From NCBI RefSeq assembly GCF_002575655.3, contig NC_053035.3, positions 381,401,792 to 381,465,791 on the forward strand: 64,000 bases of DNA. The letters run 5' to 3'. A program made the position numbers and the translations under genes. Positions 54,735 to 64,000 of this stretch are shown piece after piece. The notes under the pieces were generated by a model that saw only the letters and a program-made list of their open reading frames with translations, did not search any database and was not told the DNA's origin. This stretch comes from Aegilops tauschii subsp. strangulata. Its lineage: Eukaryota; Streptophyta; Magnoliopsida; Poales; Poaceae. Position 1 is the stretch's first letter. Every line of letters begins with the position of its first letter.

Positions 54735-57700
54735 TGTGATGCCCCCGATTTGACCGTACACTAATCATGCACGCAAACGTGTACGATCAAGATCAGGGAC
54801 TCACGGGAAGATATCACAACACAACTCTAAAACATAAATAAGTCATACAAGCATCATAATACAAGACAGGGGCCTCGAGGGCTCGAATACAAGTGCTCGA
54901 TCATAGATGAGTCAGTGGAAGCAACAATATCTGAGTACAGACATAAGTTAAACAAGTTTGCCTTAAGAAGGCTAGCACAAACTGGGATACAGATCGAAAG
55001 AGGCGCAGGCCTCCTGCCTGGGATCCTCCTAAACTACTCCTGGTCGTCGTCAGCGGGCTGCACGTAGTAGTAGGCACCTCCAGTGTAGTAGGAGTCATCG
55101 TCGACGATGACGTCAAGCTCCTGGGCTCCAGCATCTGGTTGCGACAACCAGGTAGAATGGAAAGGGGGAAAAGAAGGAGAAAAGCAACCGTGAGTACTCA
55201 TCCAAACTACTCGCAAGCAAGGAGCTACACTACATATGCATGGGTATATGTGTAAAGGGCCATATCGGTGGACTGAACTGCAGAATGCCAGAATAAGAGG
55301 GGGATAGCTAATCCTGTCGAAGACTACGCTTCAGGCCACCTCCATCTTGCAGCATGTAGAAGAGAGTAGATGGAAAGTTCACCAAGTAGCATAGCATAGC
55401 ATAATCCTACCCAGCGATCCCCTCCTCGTCGCCCTGTTAGAGAGCGATCACCGGGTTGTATCTGGCACTTGGAAGGGTGTGTTTTATTAGGTATCCGGTT
55501 CTAGTTGTCATAAGGTCAAGGTACAACTCCGGGTCATCCTTTTACCGAGGGACACGGCTATTCGAATAGATAAACTTCCCTGCAGGGGTGCACCACATAA
55601 CCCAACACGCTTGATCTCATTTGGCCGGACACACTTTCCTGGGTCATGCCCGGCCTCGGAAGATCAACACGTCGCAGCCCCGCCTAGGCTCAACAGAGAG
55701 GTCAGCACGTCGGTCTAAATCCTATGTGCGCAGGGGTCTGGGCCCATCACCCATTGCACACCTTCACGTTGCGAGGGCGGCCGGAAGCAGACCTAGCCTA
55801 GCAGGCGTTCCAGTCCAATCCGGCACGCGCCGCTCCGTCGTTGACGTCAAAAAGAGCTTCGGCTGATACCACGACGCCGAGTGCCCATAACTATTCCCGC
55901 GTAGTTGGTTAGTGCGTATAGACCAAATGGCCAGACTCAGATCAAATACCAAGATCTCGTTAAGCGTGTTAAGTATCCGCGAACGCCGACCAGGGCCAGG
56001 CCCACCTCTCTCCTAGGTGGTCTCAACCTGCCTTGTCGCTCCACCACAAAGCAACAGTCGGGGGCCGTCAGGAACCCAGGCCCATCTCTACCGGGATGGA
56101 GCCACCTGTCCTTTCAGCCCCCTCATCAGAATCACTTGCGGGTACTCAACGAGCTGACCCGACTTTAGTCACCACATGTGTCATGTATATAAAGTATATA
56201 GTATATACCCGTGATCACCCCCGAAGTGATCACGGCCCAGTAGTATAACATGGCAGACGGACAAGAGTGTAGGGCCACTGATGGAACACTAGCATCCTAT
56301 ACTAAGCAGTAGGATAGCAGGTAAGGGTAACAACTGTAGCAACAATGACAGGCTATGCATCTGTATAGGATTAACCAAAAGCAGTAACATGCTACACTAC
56401 TCTAATGCAAGCAGTATATAGAAGGAATAGGCGATATCTAGTGATCAAGGGGGGGGGCTTGCCTGGTTGCTCTGGCAAGGAGAGGTCGTCAACACCGTAG
56501 ACGAACTGGGGGTCACCGGCAGTCTCGGGGTCTACCGGAAAGAAGTAACGAAGGGGGGACATAATAAATAACAGAGCAATCAAAGCATCACAAAAGCGTA
56601 ACATGGCAAACGCGGTGCTAGATGTGCCTAACGTGGTAGTAGGTGATACTGATGAAGGGGGGAAACATCCGGGAAAATATCCCCAGTGTTTGGCATTTTC
56701 GGACAGATGGACCGGAGGGGGAAAGTTGCATGTTTGCTATGCTAGGAATGTGTGGCGGACGAACGGGCTGCGTATCCGAATTCGTCTCGTCGTTCTGAGC
56801 TAGAAAGTATTTTCATATGAGCTACGGTTTATTTTATATGATTTTATAAAGTAAATCATTTTAGAATTTATTTAATTAATTTAATTCAACATTATCCAGA
56901 ATAGTATTTGCTGACGTCATCATGACATCAACATGACATCAGCAGTCAACAGAGGTGTTGACTGGGTCGCTGACGTGTGGGTCCCACTGGTCATTGACTT
57001 AGTTAACTAAACAGGTTTAGTTAAATTAATTAAAGTGATTAGGTTAATTATTTAGGCTTAATTTAGATTAATTAAAGGGATTAATTAATTTAATTAATTA
57101 TCTTAATTGATTAATCATATTATTATTTAATTTTATTTTATTTAATTCTTTTTTTAAACGTTCCAAGGGTTGGGCTCCACTTGTCATTGGGCCAGGGGGC
57201 AATCGGGTGATGGGCTATCGGGCACAGCCCGAACGGGCACTGGCCCGCGGGGCGCACCCGACTTGGGCGCAGCGGGGCGCCGGCGACCATCGTAGGGCGG
57301 TCGCAGGGAGCAGGGGGGCCAGGGCGGCACGCCGGCGTGGAGCAGCGGCAGGGGAGGCTGTGCTGGTGCGGGCCACGGCAGGTGTGAGCGCTCCAGGAAG
57401 GACCAGCACGGCGGGTGCGGCTCGACGCAACTGCGGGCGTGCGCGACGGCACGCCGGGTGAGGCGAGGCCACGGTGAGCGTGGTCGGCGCGCGTACAGGG
57501 CGATGGTCAGGAGCGTGCGCGGAGTGCGTCGACCGCGGCGACGGACTAGGGACGCGTGTGCGAGGGATACAGAGAGGAGAGGGGAGTTTTGCTCACCCTC
57601 GATGCAGGGGTTCGCCGGCGAGGCTCGACGGAGTCCGCCGGGAAGGGGGTCGGGGAGGCGAGCGTCGACGGCAAGCGGCGGGGCATCGATCCAGCGGCGA

Positions 57701-58509
57701 GGTGGCGGGCGACGAAGCCGGCGAGGGAGAGTCGGGGACGGGCAGTCCGACGGGGAGGTCCGGCAAACAGGGGGCGTCGGGCGGCGTCGGGCGGCGCCAG
57801 GCGGGGAGATCGGGTCGATCCCGATCTGGATCACGGGAGGGGAGAGGAACGAGCGAGAGAGAGTGGGGGTCATGGGGAAGTGAGGAGAGGGGCTAGGGTT
57901 TCTGGCGCCCGAGGGGAGTAGTAGCGGGCGCGGTTGGGCCGGCCTGACGGCCCTGTAGCTTGCTGGGCCGAGTCCCAGCTGGGGGAGGGGTGTTAAGCAG
58001 GGGGTAGCGGGCCGGGCGGTTGGCCAGCTAGGTGGGCCGGTTGGCCCAGCGGGGTTTCCCCTTTTTTTGTTTATTTTCCTTTTTCATTTATTTATTCTTT
58101 TCTGTTTTATTTTAGTTTCTGATATTTTAGTTTCTTTAAAATACCAAGTTAGCACCTAAATTAGTATCATCAAAATAGGCCACTGCCAAACCTAGTTTGG
58201 ACCCACATAAATTAGTTTAATATTTTTATACTTTCAAAGAAATTAAATTATTATTTTAGCCATTGTTTTTAATTAGTTTAGGGCATTTAAACACTTTGTA
58301 AAAGGTTGGTTCCACCACCAAAACTAGTTAGGGATTATTAGCCACATGATGAACATTTTAGTTTTAATAGTTGAAAACTTTTATTGTTTGCTTGATTTTG
58401 AATTTGAACTTGAATCGGTTTCGAACTAACGCGAGATTAGCAATAGTAACCGAAGTGACGTGGCATCATTAGCAGAGGGTTGTTGTAGCTTAATTATCCG
58501 GGCGTCACA
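54735..58509 (-). repeat. LARD-like 3' LTR (3775 bp)
   Basis: Its first 1.29 kb matches 62714-64000 almost exactly. It contains a GC-rich leader-like block (57180-58020), a TTAATTAA-rich block (57000-57150), and bZIP- and W-box-like motifs TGACGTCA and GTTGAC near 56911-56960. A 77-codon frame (54901-55134) recurs in the other LTR, but only because the LTRs are near-identical. Confidence 0.88.
57000..57150. repeat. TTAATTAA-rich tract in the LTR
   Basis: About 150 bp built from TTAATTAA and GATTA phrases, almost devoid of C. Confidence 0.85.
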
Positions 58510-58524
58510 AATCTCCTCTACTAC
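58510..58524 (-). other. LARD-like polypurine tract
   Basis: The minus strand reads GTAGTAGAGGAGATT before the LTR start TGTGACG. Confidence 0.65.
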
Positions 58525-61500
58525 AAGAAATCTCGTCCCGAGATTTAGGAGGGAGTAAGGGGGGAGGGATTGGGTTACGAAAATCTAACGGATCTTCTCG
58601 GTCTTCGTTGCTCTTCTCGAAGAAGTTGACCGCTTCCGTTGATTTCTTCATTCCATTGCTTCAGGTTATCAAGATAAGTCACAGCCTTTCTTGGTGAACT
58701 CCATCGTACTTACAAATAGGAAAGGGCAGCCCGATAACAATAGAATGCTATCAGGGGAAATCATCTGGGGGTTATCCCATGAATGATCATCTGGGGGTTA
58801 TCCCATGAATGATCACATGAGTAACTGTCGAATTGGTAATATGAAACACATCGAGAGCCGAGCAAGAAGGTACGGTAAGATGTTTCAAGCGGTTAGTCAA
58901 TAGTTCGATGTCTTAATCAGGGCATGAAAGGGGTTCTGAGCAGCGGGAATAGGCATTGTATCTGATACCAGAATAGATCATCTCAAGGAAGGTGACACGT
59001 GAACTACATACGGGGTCAAACGCGAGGAATAACTTTGACAACGGGGTGTACAGGAGAGTCAGGTTTCGATCCTGTGGAACTATGGGTTATGGGCCCACCA
59101 TGTGGGTTAAAAGTAGGAAGGGCGATGACGTCTTGCCCGATCATGTAAGCAAGGCATGTCCGAGGTTAGCCTGTCAGTTATATGTCAGTAACAACTTTGG
59201 TACCAAGGGCGATGGACGAAGAGAACCATTTTCTTGCTCGTTGAAACGAGGCGGACCAATAGGCAAAGTTCTCGTCCATCGGTGGTTGCCGGAATGTCAT
59301 CAACAATAGTAACAGGGTCTTACTGACAGAGTTGTACACCGAGGTGTTTATGTAAGCAGGAGAATATTACTGCTCAGATCATATAGATCACAAGAAAGGT
59401 TAAACCAAATAATGGAAAGGAAAAATATGATTATCAGACATTTCAAGGGTATATCCTTCCTAATGATAAGCAGAGCATGATATCCGTGATAGGATATAAT
59501 GTAGAAAACCCTTTAGATAAGGGGAGAGTAATTTCATGACAATACCCATAGAACGGTGTTTTGGATAATTGTTAAAGAAAAGATAGCATTTTGCTTCAAA
59601 TGTTCTTATTGAAGATCGGAGTAACACAGACATGCTTCGAGATAGCATTGACATGGTCATTGGGTAAAGATCGGACTTTGGAAACACAAAGGATCCATCG
59701 GGAATAACTTGTAGAATAAGTCTTACCATTTCCTCATGGAAGAATGGATAGTCTTGTTGAAGGAATCTATAACAATAGGGCCTCCGGCCAGGTGTTCTAG
59801 GCATGACATCACCTTATCGGGTCTTATATAGACCAATGCTATAACTCTTGGAAAAATGTTTCAACCATCATATCTGACCGAGATTCAGATCTGATTGGTG
59901 TCAGAATACCTCATACTCAGGATGCCTGAGAAGAAAAGGTGCAGCATGAATTGATGAGATGACATTGTAAGATTCTCGGAAGATGAACTATGGAAGCGAG
60001 TTCCGAAACAAGAGTTCATCATTAAACCAATGAGAGGATGTGGAGGTGGCTAATGGACTCAGCGACAACTCATCAAGATTTCCAAAAAGAGGGATTTCCA
60101 CACTTATGTGAACAAGGAGATAACATTTGTCAGACCAAATGATTTAATGAGGTATGCTCGAGGCAAACATACACAATTAAACATTGGTTGAAAGGTGCAC
60201 CCGAAATATGGGCTTAGGTAGAATGATCAATGCTAGAATGGTGATTCGATAACCAATGGTCTAAGAATGAAATATCGACCGTTAACTTCAAAGCAATAGG
60301 GTTGCTAGAAGTTTTGAATTCGCACATCATAGTTCAATTGTCGGTTTTCCGGTTAGAAACAACACGGGGACCAAGAAGAATGGTGAGGTCGAGAAGCATC
60401 ACTTTATCAAGAATTCTTAAGAGGTGGTGAAATTCTCACAACATTCTTGACATAAAAGATGGTAATACTCCAAGGTAAAGAACAAATGCTGGATAGCAAG
60501 GAACTCAAGGTACAACACAAACCGTGAACCAGTTTTGTGTTGCAGAAATGCAAGAATGTTGTCGATGTTAACACAATCATCGTGGGGGAAAAGATGATAT
60601 CTCCCATCATGAATTCGATTGATATCCTGGAAACGCTCAGAATGTTGATTATGATCACGACACATTTGACAAGAGGTTTCATGAAGATGTAATCGGTCGG
60701 CGATGACATCAAATTTAAGGAATGATGAAGCGAAAGGTTATTATAACCATGGGTACGACAAAAACCTGAAATCAAGTTTTCTGTTCAAGGAGAAGTGATA
60801 TGACGAGGAAGATCGACGCAAGATTAGCTCACTGTCGAAACTTGTGCGCTGGGAAGGTCCAGGTAGCACAGTTAAAATCGGCACGATAATGACATAGCCG
60901 AGCAGGCTACGAATGACTTGAAGGATTATTAAACTCGTAAGCAACAAAAATTACTTAGAGTTATTGAATCGGAGTGCGGAATTGATTCACTTATCGGTGT
61001 CCTTGAGGGGTTCTAACAACTCAGAACCCGTTGGAAAAATGGAATCGGCAAGAATATTAGTTGATGAAGAACTCATAAGAAGTTAAGTAGTTCCTTGGCA
61101 TTCTCGAGATACCAGGGGGGGTAATACTCGACGACAGACCAAAGTAGAGGTTGGACGGGGGTATTGCTCTGCAGAGGACAAGTGCTTAAACTTGCACGAG
61201 AAATGGTATTTAAAGGAGAACATGGTCAGAACCACGATTGCAAAAGGATCAATACACAGATACTAGACGATATCATATCAAGGAAATAGTTATTATTACA
61301 AGAAGCTTCTATGATAGGATCTACATCGTGTCCATGGGCATGAACACAAAGTTCAAGGTCGACTCCCACTTCTCCAATGCATACCCTTTCATTCACTTCT
61401 CATTTTTCAAAGAAGTTGTAATGTTTAAATTTTATCTAGCAAAACTCCAGAAGAGTATGACTCGTGATAGCTCTCGGGTTTACCCGGATCTGGAAAGGCA

Positions 61501-62698
61501 TAGGTTCAACCCTTAGGGTCATATTGGGAACATATACCACAAGCTTCAATAGTAAATAACACAAGCTCGATAGTAGAGCATGGGTGACAAAAGGAGAGGA
61601 TACAATTTACCGAAGGCATTATGTATGAGGGAAGAACTTCTCAAGGTGATTGAATATGAACGACACTGTCGGATAAAAATCCTACAATGGATCGGGCAAT
61701 CCACAACAGAGCTGATGTGAGTATCGGTACTCAATCAGAGGAAGAAAGAATACAAAGGCATCAGATTATGTGAATAACTAACTAATTCAAATCTCAAATG
61801 CAAAGGAATTGCGATTTCCAAATCAAGAGATCAGAAGCAAACGCGCTGATTGAGGATGGATAAGTTGAGTAAACTTACGGGTACAACCGACGGCTATTCG
61901 GTTGGTCGAGAACCAGTTCATGTTTAAAATGACGTCTGATCCAGAAGGATGAATTCTAGGATTTCGACTGAGGATTGCGAGCATTCACCACATATCAAAT
62001 CAAAGGCTAAAAATGATGATGACAAGGGATACTAATGAATATTTCTAGACATATGGAACGCAACCATAATGCAAGCAGACAAGTATTTGCACAGCAACAG
62101 CTGGCAGGGAATTGCCGGAAGACCGGATAGTATATCAATGTACCTTGTGGATCATATGATCAACTAGTAATGAACAGTTCCTCGATAAGGGTGAAGAATT
62201 ATTCGTAGGGGTATTCATGCGGCAAGGAACTGCGGGGTAGTAAGCATAATGGATGCTTGGAACATCGGAGAGTATTTGAGGGCACCTTGTAATAACAAGG
62301 GCAACTGGGGATGAAGGTATGAACGACAAAAGTATGTAGTTATCCATAAAGATTTATCGGTGGTAGGGATCACAATGGCGGAGGGCACAAGGGTCTCGGG
62401 AAAGCATCAGAGAGTGTCTTCAGAATCTTCTGGTGCAGCAGGCGATCATCTGGCCGGAAGGGGCTCTCCGGGAGAAAGTATTTACGAGAACCTACAGTTA
62501 GTCCTTTTAGCAAAATCATTTAACCCGAATAGGAGAGAGTTCAGAGTCCCAGAGTAAAGGTTGAGGAATAAAAGATCCTACTACCACCCAATGGCGACGT
62601 GGGCCCGTAAGACACACAGCCATGTTAGTAAAAGTTTTGCAATGTCCAGACTCGACTTCGGCCAAGGAGTGTGGAAGGGGGATTCCTACAGGCAGTCG
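58525..62698 (-). other. Non-coding interior of the LARD-like element
   Basis: No Gag, protease, RT or integrase motif on either strand; the longest frames (122 and 114 codons) are unrecognised. A 26-bp direct duplication (ATCATCTGGGGGTTATCCCA and following bases) lies at 58760-58811. The sequence is moderately AG-rich on the plus strand. Confidence 0.65.
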
Positions 62699-62710
62699 GC
62701 TCTGATACCA
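62699..62710 (-). other. LARD-like primer binding site (tRNA-iMet)
   Basis: The minus strand reads TGGTATCAGAGC three bases after the LTR end, an exact match to the common tRNA-iMet PBS. Confidence 0.88.
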
Positions 62711-62713
62711 ACT

Positions 62714-64000
62714 TGTGACGCCCCCGATTTGACCGTACACTAATCATGCACGCAAACGTGTACGATCAAGATCAAGGACTCACAGGAAGATATCACAACA
62801 CAACTCTAAAACATAAATAAGTCATACAAGCATCATAATACAAGCCAGGGGCCTCGAGGGCTCGAATACAAGTGCTCGATCATAGACGAGTCAGCGGAAG
62901 CAACAATATCTGAGTACAGACATAAGTTAAACAAGTTTGCCTTAAGAAGGCTAGCACAAACTGGGATACAGATCGAAAGAGGCGCAGGCCTCCTGCCTGG
63001 GATCCTCCTAAACTACTCCTGGTCGTCGTCAGCGGGCTGCACGTAGTAGTAGGCACCTCCAGTGTAGTAGGAGTCGTCGTTGACGATAGCGTCAAGCTCC
63101 TGGGCTCCAGCATCTGGTTGCGACAACCAGGTAGAATGGAAAGGGGGAAAAGAAGGAGAAAAGCAACCGTGAGTACTCATCCAAACTACTCGCAAGCAAG
63201 GAGCTACACTACATATGCATGGGTATATGTGTAAAGGGCCATATCGGTGGACTGAACTGCAGAATGCCAGAATAAGAGGGGGATAGCTAATCCTGTCGAA
63301 GACTACGCTTCAGGCCACCTCCATCTTGCAGCATGTAGAAGAGAGTAGATGGTAAGTTCACCAAGTAGCATCGCATAGCATAATCCTACCCGGCGATCCC
63401 CTCCTCGTCGCCCTGTTAGAGAGCGATCACCGGGTTGTATCTGGCACTTGGAAGGAGTGATTTATTAAGTATCCGGTTCTAGTTGTCATAAGGTCAAGGT
63501 ACAACTCCAGGTCGTCCTTTTACCGAGGGACACGGCTATTCGAATAGATAAACTTCCCTGCAGGGGTGCACCACATAACCCAACACGCTTGATCCCATTT
63601 GGCCGGACACACTTTCCTGGGTCATGCCCGGCCTCAGAAGATCAACATGTCGCAGCCCCACCTAGGCTCAACAGAGAGGTCAGCACGCCGGTCTAAATCC
63701 TATGCGCGCAGGGGTCTGGGCCCATTGCCCATTGCACACCTGCACGTTGCGAGGGCGGCCGAAAGCAGACCTAGCCTAGCAGGCGTTCCAGTCCAATCCG
63801 GCGCGCCGCTCCGTCGCTGATGTCAAAAAGAGCTTCGGCTGATACCATGACGCCGAGTGCCCATAACTGTTCCCGCGTAGTTGGTTAGTGCGTATAGACC
63901 AAATGGCCAGACTCAGATCAAATACCAAGATCTCGTTAAGCGTGTTAAGTATCCGCGAACACCGACCAGGGCCAGGCCCACCTCTCTCCTAGGTGGTCTC
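62714..64000 (-). repeat. LARD-like 5' LTR, partial
   Basis: It starts TGTGACGCCCCCG and continues to the end of the window. It differs from 54735 onward by scattered substitutions and a few small indels. Confidence 0.9.

Larger units (their letters stand above)
54735..64000 (-). mobile_element. LARD-like retrotransposon with 3.8-kb LTRs, partial
   Basis: On the minus strand: 5' LTR (from 62714 to beyond the window), PBS for tRNA-iMet, a 4.2-kb interior without recognisable coding, PPT and 3' LTR (54735-58509). LTR ends are TGTGACGCCC and GGGGGC(A/G)TCACA, i.e. TG...CA and near-inverted. Long LTRs with a non-coding interior fit the definition of large retrotransposon derivatives. The far end and the target duplication are outside the window. 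Confidence 0.8.

Noticed and set aside
54901..55134. 77-codon minus-strand frame conserved at 62880-63113
   Set aside because: The two copies are the two LTRs of one element, so similarity is expected without selection.
57184..57921. Overlapping 121-229-codon frames
   Set aside because: GC-rich LTR leader; Pro/Arg/Ser-rich on the minus strand and Gly/Arg-rich on the plus strand, without a domain.

Overview
This is repeat-rich grass nuclear DNA, most likely from the wheat/Triticeae group. I base that on recognising Angela/BARE1-type and Sabrina-type LTR sequences, long nested stacks of LTR retrotransposons, and a large CACTA transposon with TTTGCCGTC subterminal repeats. I see no convincing host gene, rRNA, tRNA or CRISPR array. 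Family names come from memory of the sequences; no search was run.

Left block, 1-50803: one Angela-like Ty1/copia element on the minus strand. Its 3' LTR (1-448) is cut by the window start, its decayed gag-pol lies at 482-4455, and its 5' LTR starts at 5692. Two large insertions split that 5' LTR, so its outer end is only reached at 50803. Insertion 1 (6107-24487, called A) is a minus-strand Ty3/gypsy-type element without reverse transcriptase. It was itself hit by a 4.2-kb solo-LTR-like element (7402-11605, target duplication TGGAT) and by a Sabrina-like element (14166-20943, duplication AACGC/AATGC). Insertion 2 (25360-50485) is a CACTA transposon with target duplication CAT. Two further LTR elements sit inside it: a non-coding one (25811-31609, called E, duplication GCCGC) and a plus-strand relative of A (38818-48045, called B, duplication GAGAT).

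The CACTA element has about 10.1 kb of its own sequence. It carries a TNP2-like transposase pseudogene (33310-36809) and a second multi-exon gene of TnpA/Transposase_24 type (37063-48718), which B splits inside an exon. It also has a 220-bp near-perfect inverted repeat upstream of TNP2 and a 30-bp minisatellite downstream of the second gene.

A and B are the same kind of element in opposite orientations. Both carry gag-like sequence on the sense strand, B adds a protease, and neither shows RT, RNase H or integrase. Both also carry an antisense, multi-intron gene with its own TATA-like box. Intron positions match between the two copies. I consider this antisense gene the most interesting content of the window.

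Right block, 50804-64000: a decayed DUF4283-like fragment into which Angela apparently inserted (50804-51109), AT-rich sequence, a small Mutator-like candidate (52285-53192), and then a minus-strand element with 3.8-kb LTRs and a 4.2-kb internal region without recognisable coding (54735 to beyond 64000), resembling a LARD.
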